Source: Flavobacterium sp. (GTDB lineage Bacteria > Bacteroidota > Bacteroidia > Flavobacteriales > Flavobacteriaceae). From it: a stretch of DNA of 32,374 nucleotides. The position numbers and the translations under genes are program-made. Location: contig NZ_JASLCE010000130.1 in assembly GCF_030146175.1 (NCBI RefSeq), positions 1 to 32,374 on the forward strand, read 5' to 3'. The first letter of the stretch is position 1. Each line of letters opens with the position of its first letter. Of this stretch, positions 1 through 7,149 are shown in pieces. The notes beneath the pieces are model-generated. The model was not told the origin of the DNA, ran no database searches, and saw only the letters and a list, made by a program, of their open reading frames with translations.

Positions 1-517
1 AATCATTCGATCGTTCGACGATATCCGACATCAATAGCAGTATATACATTTCCTCATCTTCCTTTCCACGGTTGTCCAATAACGTTGTGGCATCTTTAAG
101 TAAGCCAAATGCAAGCGTATCTTTTCCTTTCGCAGCATAATACCTACCTAAATCACGTTTAGCCTTGGCGATATAAAAAGTATCTTTTTTTTGTTTTGAA
201 AATGCAAGAAAATCCGTTGTAAAGGCCTCAGCCTTATCCGGAAAATACCAATACAGCGTTTCTGATTTTCCCGCAATGGATTTTAACAGTAACGAATCGA
301 TTTTGGCAGTTGTTGCCAATTGTAATGCTTTATCAATTTCTGCAATTCTATAGGTTCCGGAACTATCGGCTTCGGTAGCACTATTTTCGATATGCTTTTG
401 GATCTGTTCGACCACAGTAGTTGCTTTGCTATTTTTATCAGCATCTTTAGAACAGGCACCTAATAAAATCGCAAAAAGCAATAAAAAAAACGGGGAATAA
501 AACTTTTTAAGTATCAT
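1..517 (-). CDS. Lipoprotein with TPR-like helices, N-terminal part (partial)
   Basis: The gene enters from the left edge; 172 codons are visible, reading leftward from an ATG at 517. The protein begins with a lipoprotein signal peptide (hydrophobic stretch after MILKKFY, lipobox LLGAC with the lipid Cys near residue 22). The rest is helical with the look of degenerate TPR units (segments YRIAEIDKALQLATTAKIDSLLLK and FYIAKAKRDLGRYYAAKGKDTLAFGLLKDA, each split here by eye into repeats). From memory, Flavobacterium TPR sensor histidine kinases and TPR/LuxR regulators begin this way, so the missing part may hold a transmembrane helix and an output domain; that is inference. It lies 44 bases after the small lipoprotein gene on the same strand, so the two are probably co-transcribed. 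Confidence 0.7.
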   Translation of the reverse strand, partial: MILKKFYSPFFLLLFAILLGACSKDADKNSKATTVVEQIQKHIENSATEADSSGTYRIAEIDKALQLATTAKIDSLLLKSIAGKSETLYWYFPDKAEAFTTDFLAFSKQKKDTFYIAKAKRDLGRYYAAKGKDTLAFGLLKDATTLLDNRGKEDEEMYILLLMSDIVERSND

Positions 518-561
518 TCCCCGAAGTTAATAAAATTACAATAAGATTATGCTGTCATTTT

Positions 562-813
562 TTATGGTTTTTTAGGTGGCTTTACAGGAATTGTACCATC
601 TTCTCCGGTTCCTCCTCCTCCTTCCTGATTCGGTGGAATGGTATCCCCGGGTTTTGCGGCAAGATAATAGTCCTCATTTTGATACAGATTTTGTAACAGT
701 TCATCCTGTTGTTTTGTGGACGGTGCGAAAAGTTCTTCGGCACTATTTTCTGTTGAACACGATACTAACGACAATCCCAGTACAGCAAAAGCTGCGATAT
801 AAAAATTTTTCAT
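562..813 (-). CDS. Small proline/glycine-tailed lipoprotein
   Basis: An 83-aa protein with a clear SPII signal peptide (MKNFYIAAFAVLGLSLVSC, lipid Cys at residue 19). The mature part has a short charged helix (about residues 24-50) followed by a low-complexity tail rich in Gly and Pro ending in KPPKKP. No enzymatic motif is visible. Small lipoproteins of this shape often sit just upstream of TPR sensor genes in flavobacteria, and here the next gene on the strand is such a candidate 44 bases away. The function is unknown; a secreted or periplasmic partner of the downstream protein is a guess from position only. Confidence 0.65.
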   Translation of the reverse strand: MKNFYIAAFAVLGLSLVSCSTENSAEELFAPSTKQQDELLQNLYQNEDYYLAAKPGDTIPPNQEGGGGTGEDGTIPVKPPKKP

Positions 814-852
814 AAATTTTAGCTTTAAAAAAATTGGACATGGGCGTGGCTG

Positions 853-871
853 TTCGGAACCTTGTTCCGAA
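853..871. promoter_or_regulatory. Perfect 8-bp inverted repeat upstream of the small lipoprotein gene
   Basis: TTCGGAAC and GTTCCGAA are separated by three bases. The repeat lies 40-58 bases upstream of the lipoprotein start at 813 and within the 329-bp gap (814-1142) between divergent genes. No T-run follows on either strand, so it is not a terminator. It is a candidate operator or 5'-leader hairpin. The rest of the gap holds a TAnnTTTG match at 875-882, another at 1012-1019, and three TTCCGAT copies near 1094-1139. Confidence 0.35.
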
Positions 872-1011
872 GTCTAGCTTTGATTACGCCATTGATTTTT
901 GTATTGGGAAGTGTTGGTGAGACAGAAAAAGCATAAGGGTATTATACTTCCCGGATAACGACATTACGTTTTTCCGTATCACCAGGTTAGAAGTAGTCAT
1001 GTACATTTGTC

Positions 1012-1019
1012 CGTGAATG
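1012..1019 (+). promoter_or_regulatory. Candidate -7 box (TACATTTG) for the 357-aa bitopic protein
   Basis: An exact match to the Bacteroidota -7 consensus TAnnTTTG, about 123 bases upstream of the ATG at 1143. No clear -33 TTG is found at the usual spacing, and a second exact match (TAGCTTTG) lies at 875-882, so either could be used. Confidence 0.3.
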
Positions 1020-1142
1020 CATATCGGGACTGAACTAATTCTGAGGCAAATTAAAGGGCTATTTGTCAGGTTCTAAATAGGTCTTTCCGGCATTTCCGAT
1101 AGTTCCGATATATCCAGTTGTATTTCCTAAATTTCCGATGAT

Positions 1143-2216
1143 ATGCCAACATATAACGATTACACAGCAGCCGTAAAGGCAAAATATGAAACTGAAAAAC
1201 AAGGTCGATATGCAAGTTTTATAGATGATCCTCAACGTGGTTCATTAAAAAAATTATGTGAGCTTTTATTCAAAGCAGGCATGTCCATAAGTGATGAAAA
1301 GATATTTGCCGATTTCTTTGGCTACGACACTAAACTTGACAAAACAAAACAGCTCAGAATTATAGAAGACTTTCCTGTAGACAGTTTTCGGAGCGTTACT
1401 GATTTTTTAAAAAATAAAACACAAAGTACGAGTCGAAAAACGCTCAATTTAATTGCAGTTTTGGTAGATTTTACTCCAAGACCTCACACGCTATTTCAAA
1501 ATCCTCAACAGGATGAGATAAAAAAAATAAGTGAAAAACCTGATCATAAATCCGATCTTCAAAATAAAATCGATAATTTATCCGATACCGTTTCAAAACC
1601 GTCTAATCTAACCGATGGACCAGACACTATTATTATCGGTACTCCAGGAAACGATACCCGGGAAACAAAGAAAGAAGAAGAAGAAGAAGAAGAATTAAAA
1701 GAAACCGAAGAACAACCTGAAGAAACAAAACCACTAAATACGGAAGGTGGCTCCGATCAAAATAACGAAGGCGAAGATATAGCAACAGGCATTATGACCT
1801 TTATACATCCGCCTGTTATAGTTACTCCCAAGGGACCAAATAAATGGTACCTTACTATGGGAGCCTTGATCGTTATGGTCGTATTGGTTTGGGGGTTGAA
1901 TAAAACCGTTTTCACACCGAAAAACTGTATGGTATGGATGGAGGATCATTATGAGAAGATCGATTGTAATGATCCGGACATTAATGGTTACAGTGTTAAA
2001 CTGGACGAAGAACTTTTGGAACACTTCCGGAAAGTTTCCTATAGTGATACATTGACATTTTTTAATCTTTATGGTAAACCGCTCATCTGGTATTCCAAGT
2101 CGAATGGTGTTTACGAATTGTTTACCTATCACGGGTTACATCCGGTAACCGAAAAAACATTAAAGCCAATTACCTACACCATTATTAACAATTTAAACAG
2201 TAATCCGAATCAATAA
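1143..2216 (+). CDS. Bitopic membrane protein with acidic linker, unknown function
   Basis: A 357-aa protein without a signal peptide. Residues 1-115 form a predicted soluble helical domain (contains GSLKKLCELLFKAG and FADFFGYD). Residues 120-215 are a disordered, very acidic linker with a Glu run at about 178-184, encoded by seven AAG units (1672-1692). One transmembrane helix lies at about 235-254. The C-terminal domain, about 255-357, has two Cys (262 and 275) that could form a disulfide outside the cytoplasm, then a conserved-looking segment with SDTLTFFNLYGKPLIWYS and TLKPIT. From memory this C-terminal pattern recurs in flavobacterial hypothetical proteins with different N-termini. I do not recognise an enzymatic motif. 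The topology (cytosolic N-terminus, single helix, small outer domain) suits signalling across the inner membrane, but that is inference. Confidence 0.7.
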   Translation: MPTYNDYTAAVKAKYETEKQGRYASFIDDPQRGSLKKLCELLFKAGMSISDEKIFADFFGYDTKLDKTKQLRIIEDFPVDSFRSVTDFLKNKTQSTSRKTLNLIAVLVDFTPRPHTLFQNPQQDEIKKISEKPDHKSDLQNKIDNLSDTVSKPSNLTDGPDTIIIGTPGNDTRETKKEEEEEEELKETEEQPEETKPLNTEGGSDQNNEGEDIATGIMTFIHPPVIVTPKGPNKWYLTMGALIVMVVLVWGLNKTVFTPKNCMVWMEDHYEKIDCNDPDINGYSVKLDEELLEHFRKVSYSDTLTFFNLYGKPLIWYSKSNGVYELFTYHGLHPVTEKTLKPITYTIINNLNSNPNQ

Positions 2217-2228
2217 CCGGATAAAAAC

Positions 2229-2257
2229 AAAAAGGCCTCCGTCGGGAGGCCTTTTTT
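2229..2257. terminator. Bidirectional rho-independent terminator between convergent genes
   Basis: Stem GGCCTCC (2234-2240) pairs with GGAGGCC (2245-2251) around a 4-base loop and is extended by A/T pairs. It ends in six T on the plus strand and in a T-rich tail on the minus strand. It serves the 357-aa gene on the plus strand and the 45-aa ORF on the minus strand, whose stop codon (2256-2258) touches the T-run. Confidence 0.85.
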
Positions 2258-2393
2258 AATACCAGTTTTGTTTTTTCTTTTTGGAAAGTTTCTTTCCATG
2301 GTGTCTTTTTACATTTGAGTCGCCTTCAAAACTTAATTGTTTTTTCCTGCTTCTTGTAAAAAACCTGATAATCGATTCAAATAAATTAGACAT
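2256..2393 (-). CDS. Small basic protein, 45 aa, unknown function
   Basis: The ORF starts with ATG at 2393 and stops with TAA at 2258-2256. The product begins MSNLFESIIRFFTRSRKK and ends in a Lys-rich tail (LSKKKKQNWY). An amphipathic N-terminal helix followed by a basic tail could bind membrane or nucleic acid. Three things support a real gene: an exact -7 box (TATATTTG, minus strand, 2414-2421) about 20 bases upstream; a bidirectional terminator at its 3' end; and its position convergent to the neighbour with no overlap. No family is recognised. The evidence is contextual, since the ORF is short. Confidence 0.5.
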   Translation of the reverse strand: MSNLFESIIRFFTRSRKKQLSFEGDSNVKRHHGKKLSKKKKQNWY

Positions 2394-2413
2394 GGGAGTT
2401 TAAATTTGCGCAT

Positions 2414-2421
2414 CAAATATA
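2414..2421 (-). promoter_or_regulatory. -7 box (TATATTTG) for the 45-aa ORF
   Basis: An exact TAnnTTTG match on the minus strand, 20 bases upstream of the ATG at 2393, which would give a short leader. No -33 TTG is seen at consensus distance. The surrounding stretch 2394-2702 is AT-rich and contains no other gene that I can support. Confidence 0.4.
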
Positions 2422-2652
2422 TAAAATCACAACATATTAAACATTTTAACATATACTATTTAAGACAAAAACCACATAATAATCGATGAAATCACATTTT
2501 AACACAATTTTTTAAAAATACAACAATTAAAAGCCATTCTAAATAGGTAATTTTCACCTTTCTTACGAGGTTTCTTACAACGCAATAATGCTGGTTTTTA
2601 CGTCTTTTTTATGGATTATGGAAAACCGTAATCCCATCCTCACTTTAGCTCT

Positions 2653-2660
2653 TAAGTTTG
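2653..2660 (+). promoter_or_regulatory. -7 box (TAAGTTTG) for the two-helix membrane protein
   Basis: An exact TAnnTTTG match on the plus strand, 42 bases before the ATG at 2703. The -33 element is not obvious. Confidence 0.4.
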
Positions 2661-2702
2661 CCCTACTATTATAACATTTTGTACAATCAAACTTAATTAA
2701 TT

Positions 2703-3185
2703 ATGGCATTCCTTACAGACTTAGCAAAAAGTTTTGCGTATGCTGCAGCGCGACAAGCAGGACGTAACTACAGTAATTCTCAAAACAATTTATATGTTGC
2801 ATCGGTAAATCAGACACAATACCAAACGCCAACGGACATTAACGCCTTAAAAGAAGACAAAGAATATATTGTTATTAAATGGTTTTGGGCGACGGTACTT
2901 GCTTTCCTTATCCCCTTTGTCGGTTCGGGAATCCTACTATACCGAAGCTATATAAACTATACCAAAGATTACAAACTAATGTACTATATGGAGCGGCAGA
3001 ATGTTTATAAAAGTGATGCTCGTTACCGCAATGGTTTAAGATCTTTGGGCTACCGCAACGCTAAGGTCCAAACCAAAGTCGATATTGATCAAAACAAGAA
3101 AACCAGCAATAGGATTAAAGCATGCGGTTACTTTATAATTGGTTTTGCAACCCTTTTCTTTTATATCATTGTACTTAGCCAATAA
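2703..3185 (+). CDS. Two-helix membrane protein, unknown function
   Basis: A 160-aa protein. Residues 1-50 are polar with many Gln, Asn and Ala (AYAAARQAGRNYSNSQNN). Transmembrane helices lie at about 57-80 (ends in GSGILLYRSY) and about 138-158. A basic, Tyr/Arg-rich loop separates them (YKSDARYRNGLRSLGYRNAK). Both termini and the loop are probably hydrophilic, giving a hairpin in the inner membrane. It stands alone, with its own -7 box upstream and a terminator downstream. I recognise no family; a conserved flavobacterial membrane protein is the most that can be said. Confidence 0.7.
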   Translation: MAFLTDLAKSFAYAAARQAGRNYSNSQNNLYVASVNQTQYQTPTDINALKEDKEYIVIKWFWATVLAFLIPFVGSGILLYRSYINYTKDYKLMYYMERQNVYKSDARYRNGLRSLGYRNAKVQTKVDIDQNKKTSNRIKACGYFIIGFATLFFYIIVLSQ

Positions 3186-3227
3186 TACTGTCTAAATCGG
3201 AATGCAGGTTTCAAACAATCGATACGC

Positions 3228-3257
3228 AAGCTGCCGCAATTTAAGGCAGCTTTTTTT
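3228..3257 (+). terminator. Rho-independent terminator of the two-helix membrane protein gene
   Basis: Stem AAGCTGCC (3228-3235) pairs with GGCAGCTT (3245-3252), with a 9-base loop and a run of seven T. It lies 43 bases after the stop codon. Confidence 0.85.
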
Positions 3258-3410
3258 ATGGTTGTATTCGCTACAAATGTATTTTTAGTTATACGATAAT
3301 TTATCCCAATAAAAGCTAACATTTATCATATTTTATATTTCGGATACGGTTTTATTTTGCTCTTTATAAGTATGTTAATCGCATGCAATAACCATTAAAA
3401 TAATTCCGTT

Positions 3411-3914
3411 ATGAAAAAGTTTATCCGTCTTTCGGTTCTTGTCAGTATAATCACAATGACTACAGCCTGTAAAAATCGAAACGAAACAACCGTTCCCGAA
3501 ACCACTCCGACAACCGAACAAAACGAAACGGTTTCCACTTCTGAAAACACATTGGAAATTGAATCCACCGACCAGATGCAATATTCTACAAACGAGCTAA
3601 AAGCCGGTGTTGGTACTGTAAAATTAACACTAAAACATACCGGTAAGATGGATAAAGCCGTTATGGGACACAATCTGATCATTCTTAAACCGGGCACCGA
3701 TATCACCGCATTTACGCAAAAAGCCGCTTTGGAAAAAGCCACCGACTATATTCCGGAATCGGAAAAAGCAAGTATAATCGCCCATACCCGATTACTGGGC
3801 GGAGGTGAATCCGACACGATTGAATTTACCATTTCCGAACCGGGAACCTATGATTTTTTATGTTCCTTCCCGGGTCATTCCGCTTTAATGAAAGGAAAAC
3901 TTGTTGTAGAATAA
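3411..3914 (+). CDS. azu: Azurin-type blue copper lipoprotein
   Basis: A 167-aa type 1 copper protein that carries single electrons in the periplasm, classically to cytochrome c peroxidase or nitrite reductase. The first 20 residues are a lipoprotein signal (lipid Cys20), then comes a Thr/Glu-rich spacer (about 21-50), then the cupredoxin domain. The copper ligands are all visible: His87 preceded by Gly86 (GHN), then Cys151, His156 and Met160 in CSFPGHSALM. The spacing C-x4-H-x3-M matches azurin exactly. It is the first gene of an operon with nadA (34 bases on), nadB and ric. Membrane anchoring by lipid and the spacer are typical of Bacteroidota azurins. Upstream (3258-3410) a TATATTTC near-match to the -7 box exists, but the promoter is not certain. 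Confidence 0.93.
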   Translation: MKKFIRLSVLVSIITMTTACKNRNETTVPETTPTTEQNETVSTSENTLEIESTDQMQYSTNELKAGVGTVKLTLKHTGKMDKAVMGHNLIILKPGTDITAFTQKAALEKATDYIPESEKASIIAHTRLLGGGESDTIEFTISEPGTYDFLCSFPGHSALMKGKLVVE

Positions 3915-3948
3915 ACCGGCTATTATCTAAACTCCCGGAAAAAATATC

Positions 3949-4881
3949 ATGAACGAAACGACCTTAATTGCCGAGATCAACCGGTTACGACAGGAAAAAA
4001 ACGCCGTTATTCTGGCGCATTATTATCAGGAAAAAGCCATTCAGGAAATCGCCGATTTTGTAGGCGACAGTCTTGAATTATCTAAAAAAGCCGCCACAAC
4101 CGATGCCGATATTATCGTATTTGCCGGTGTCCATTTTATGGCCGAAACAGCAAAAATCCTAAACCCGGATAAAAAAGTGCTACTGCCGGATTTTAACGCC
4201 GGTTGTTCGCTTGCTGACAGCTGCGATCCGGACGACTTTAAAAAATTAAAAGACCAATATCCGGATCATACCGTTGTGACGTATATCAATTGTTCGGCTC
4301 GAATAAAGGCGCTGAGTGATATTGTTTGTACATCGTCGAATGCTAAAAAAATCATCGCTTCGATTCCGGAGGATCGGAAAATTATTTTTGCACCTGATAA
4401 AAATCTGGGCAAATATCTGATTCAGGAAACCAACCGGGATTTAGTCTTATGGGACGGATCGTGTGTGGTACACGAAGCTTTTTCGTTAAACAAGCTAATC
4501 GATCTGTACAACCAATATCCCGGTGCTAAAATTGTAGCGCATCCGGAATCGGAAGACCCTATTTTAAAAGTCGCTCATTATATCGGATCCACATCCGGGA
4601 TCATTAACTTTATCAAAGAAGATCCGGGAACTGTTTTTATCGTGGCTACCGAAGCCGGAATACTCCATCAACTTTCCAGGGATGTACCGGATAAAACGAT
4701 TATAGCCGCGCCATCATATCAGGAAAACAGCTGTTCCTGTAGTGAATGTGCCTATATGAAAGTGAATACGCTTGAAAAACTATTTCGATGTCTTCAAAAC
4801 GAATATCCCGAAATAAAAATCAGTGATACACTACGAACCGAAGCGCTAAAGCCAATTCATCGCATGCTCGCACTCTCCTAA
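3949..4881 (+). CDS. nadA: Quinolinate synthase
   Basis: A 310-aa cytoplasmic enzyme that condenses iminoaspartate with dihydroxyacetone phosphate to quinolinate, the second step of de novo NAD synthesis. The N-terminal AHYYQEKAIQEIADFVGDS is the family's substrate motif. The three expected ligands of the [4Fe-4S] cluster are Cys86 (NAGCSLADSC), Cys172 (DGSCVVHE) and a Cys of the CSCSEC group near 262-267, most likely Cys267 before AYM. The length is normal for the family. It sits between azurin and nadB with short gaps, in the same operon. The cluster is sensitive to oxygen, peroxide and NO, which fits the downstream Fe-S repair gene. Confidence 0.96.
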   Translation: MNETTLIAEINRLRQEKNAVILAHYYQEKAIQEIADFVGDSLELSKKAATTDADIIVFAGVHFMAETAKILNPDKKVLLPDFNAGCSLADSCDPDDFKKLKDQYPDHTVVTYINCSARIKALSDIVCTSSNAKKIIASIPEDRKIIFAPDKNLGKYLIQETNRDLVLWDGSCVVHEAFSLNKLIDLYNQYPGAKIVAHPESEDPILKVAHYIGSTSGIINFIKEDPGTVFIVATEAGILHQLSRDVPDKTIIAAPSYQENSCSCSECAYMKVNTLEKLFRCLQNEYPEIKISDTLRTEALKPIHRMLALS

Positions 4882-4897
4882 TTTCAATACCTATAAT

Positions 4898-6412
4898 ATG
4901 GAAAAAACGGATATACTTATAGCCGGTTCCGGAATTTCAGGGTTATTTTTTGCCATTAAAATGGCTAAAAAACGTCCCGATCTTTCCATTACTCTTTTTA
5001 CAAAAGCATCGGCCGACACGACCAATACCCGCTATGCACAGGGAGGAATTGCCGTCGTAACCAATACGGAAGAAGACAGTTTTGAGCAACATATTCGTGA
5101 TACGCTCCAAGCCGGAGGTGGTAGTTGTGATAAGGAAATTGTTCGGATGGTTGTAGAACAGGCTCCGGAAAGATTACAGGAATTACTAAGTCTGGACATC
5201 GATTTCGACACCACTACTTCGGGAGCATGGGATTTAGGATTGGAAGGTGGGCATTCCCATCACCGGATTCTACATCATAAAGATCAGTCCGGATTGGAAA
5301 TGGAACGAAAACTATTACGTCAACTACGCCGGTATCCCAATATTGTACTGTTTGAAGACTATTTTAGTATTGATCTGACAACGGAAAACAATAGTTGTAC
5401 CGGGATGACCTATTATGATAAAACCCGCAGTACGGTAAAACATATCCGATCCCGAATTACTGTACTTTGTACCGGCGGATGCGGACAGCTTTTTCAAAAC
5501 ACGACTAATCCGGAAATTGCCACCGGCGATGGCGTGGCGATGGCTTTCCGTTCGGGGGCCGTTATAAAGGATATGCAGTATATTCAGTTTCATCCGACCG
5601 CTTTATATGAAACCGGCAAAAATCCGCTTTTCCTGCTGTCGGAGGCGGTAAGAGGTTTTGGCGCGCATATCATTAATCATAATTACGAGCGTTTTCTTTT
5701 TAAATACGACACCCGCGGCGAACTGGCCACGCGCGATATCATTTCGAAAGCAATCGGAACGGAACTACACAAAACAGGCGAAAAATATGTTTATCTCGAT
5801 TGTCGCCATCTTAACGCCAAACGTTTTTATGAGCATTTTCCATCCATAACCGATTATTGCCTGAAATCGGGATTTGATCCGGCCAAAGAACCGATTCCAA
5901 TTGTTCCGGCGGCACATTACCAGTGTGGCGGTATACAAGTGGACAAAAATGCGCGGACTTCGATACAAAATCTGTATGCTGTTGGTGAATGCGCCCGAAC
6001 GGGATTGCATGGAAAAAACCGACTCGCATCCAACTCCCTACTGGAGGCATTGGTATTTGCGCATCAAGGCGTACAATCGGCACTTAAAACGATCGATTCC
6101 ATCCGGTTTTCAACATTGATCACTTTAAATCAACAGCCAATTAGCACCTATTCGGCATCACCGTCGATTAAGCCTTTAAAAGCGTTATTGCAAAAAACGA
6201 TGACTGCGTTCTTTACGACTGAAGCACCAGATATAAATACCGTTCGGAATACGCTGGAAAAACTAAAACAAAAAGCCGATTCGCTATTTAACGGTCGCAA
6301 CAGGAATTCTTTCCCCGCTTATATTGAATTGAGGAATATGCTAACGGTTAGCATGATCCTATTGGAACACCGTTATAGCACTTCCGAAATAGCATCACTC
6401 ACTACATCATAA
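4898..6412 (+). CDS. nadB: L-aspartate oxidase
   Basis: A 504-aa flavoprotein that oxidises L-aspartate to iminoaspartate for NadA, using oxygen or fumarate as electron acceptor. The FAD-binding Rossmann motif is at residues 9-16 (AGSGISGL), the family motif TRYAQGGIAVV at about 45-55, a substrate-site segment HPTALYETG near 229, RGELATRDI near 273, AHYQCGGI near 338, and the second flavin segment GLHGKNRLASNSLLEALVFAHQG split about 363-385. A C-terminal helical domain follows. It lies 16 bases after nadA and 11 bases before ric, consistent with one transcript. The family is related to fumarate reductase and succinate dehydrogenase flavoproteins, but the nadA neighbour settles the assignment. 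Confidence 0.96.
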   Translation: MEKTDILIAGSGISGLFFAIKMAKKRPDLSITLFTKASADTTNTRYAQGGIAVVTNTEEDSFEQHIRDTLQAGGGSCDKEIVRMVVEQAPERLQELLSLDIDFDTTTSGAWDLGLEGGHSHHRILHHKDQSGLEMERKLLRQLRRYPNIVLFEDYFSIDLTTENNSCTGMTYYDKTRSTVKHIRSRITVLCTGGCGQLFQNTTNPEIATGDGVAMAFRSGAVIKDMQYIQFHPTALYETGKNPLFLLSEAVRGFGAHIINHNYERFLFKYDTRGELATRDIISKAIGTELHKTGEKYVYLDCRHLNAKRFYEHFPSITDYCLKSGFDPAKEPIPIVPAAHYQCGGIQVDKNARTSIQNLYAVGECARTGLHGKNRLASNSLLEALVFAHQGVQSALKTIDSIRFSTLITLNQQPISTYSASPSIKPLKALLQKTMTAFFTTEAPDINTVRNTLEKLKQKADSLFNGRNRNSFPAYIELRNMLTVSMILLEHRYSTSEIASLTTS

Positions 6413-6423
6413 TTTTTAAACGT

Positions 6424-7149
6424 ATGAAAATTAACACCCAAACCACAATCGGAGAAATTGTCGCCCGTGATTTCAGAACTGCGGCTTTGTTCTCAAAATA
6501 CAAAATTGATTTTTGCTGTAAAGGCGATCGGACACTGGAAACGGTTTGCGCTAAAAAAGACATCTCTCAAAAAGAGCTGATCGACGCGTTGGAAACCCTT
6601 TTGCACAATTCGCAATCCTATATTTCCGATTACGGACAATGGCCTTTGGATTTACTCATCGATTATATCGAAAATACACACCATCATTATGTGGAAGAAA
6701 AAACACCGGTATTGCTTCAATTTCTGGACAAACTTTGTAAAGTACACGGCGAAAAACACCCGGAATTACTTGAAATTAACACCCTTTTCAGCGAATCGGC
6801 CGGAGAATTAGCCATGCATATGAAAAAGGAAGAACTGGTACTTTTCCCTTTTATCCGGCAAATGGTAAAAGCTAAAAATGAAGGTTCCGATCTAAAACGT
6901 CCTCATTTTGGTCCGGTTTCAAACCCTGTAGCCATGATGCGACACGAACACGATACCGAAGGAGAACGTTTCGATAAAATCGCAACACTTACCAATCAAT
7001 ATACACCACCTACTGATGCGTGCAATACCTATAAAGTTACGTATGCGATGCTTCAGGAATTTGAAAATGACCTGCACAAACACATCCATCTGGAGAACAA
7101 CATACTGTTTCCAAAAGCGATTCTATTAGAAAGTGCTTTTACGGTTTAA
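6424..7149 (+). CDS. ric: Iron-sulfur cluster repair di-iron protein (Ric/ScdA/YtfE)
   Basis: A 241-aa protein that helps rebuild Fe-S clusters after nitrosative or oxidative damage. The N-terminal DUF542/ScdA_N domain (about 5-60) has the signature FCCKGDRTLE with Cys31-Cys32. The C-terminal hemerythrin-like four-helix bundle (about 78-235) carries the di-iron His/Glu ligands, seen as THHHYVEEK, AMHMKKEE, MRHEHDTEGE and HKHIHLENNILFP. The length matches the family. It is the last gene of the azu-nadA-nadB-ric operon, so its likely client is the NadA cluster encoded next door (inference). Its stop codon overlaps that of the convergent AraC gene by bases 7147-7148, and no terminator separates them. 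Confidence 0.93.
   Translation: MKINTQTTIGEIVARDFRTAALFSKYKIDFCCKGDRTLETVCAKKDISQKELIDALETLLHNSQSYISDYGQWPLDLLIDYIENTHHHYVEEKTPVLLQFLDKLCKVHGEKHPELLEINTLFSESAGELAMHMKKEELVLFPFIRQMVKAKNEGSDLKRPHFGPVSNPVAMMRHEHDTEGERFDKIATLTNQYTPPTDACNTYKVTYAMLQEFENDLHKHIHLENNILFPKAILLESAFTV

Noticed and set aside
1672..1692. (AAG)7 microsatellite in the Glu-rich linker as a phase-variation switch
   Set aside because: Changes would be in multiples of three and only lengthen or shorten a disordered linker, so on/off switching is not expected.
1734..2132. 132-aa minus-strand ORF inside the bitopic protein gene
   Set aside because: It lies entirely inside a better-supported gene, has no promoter or start context, and its product lacks any domain.
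3258..3410. Possible FNR/Crp-type box upstream of azurin
   Set aside because: No TTGAT-N4-ATCAA-like dyad could be found; half-sites only.
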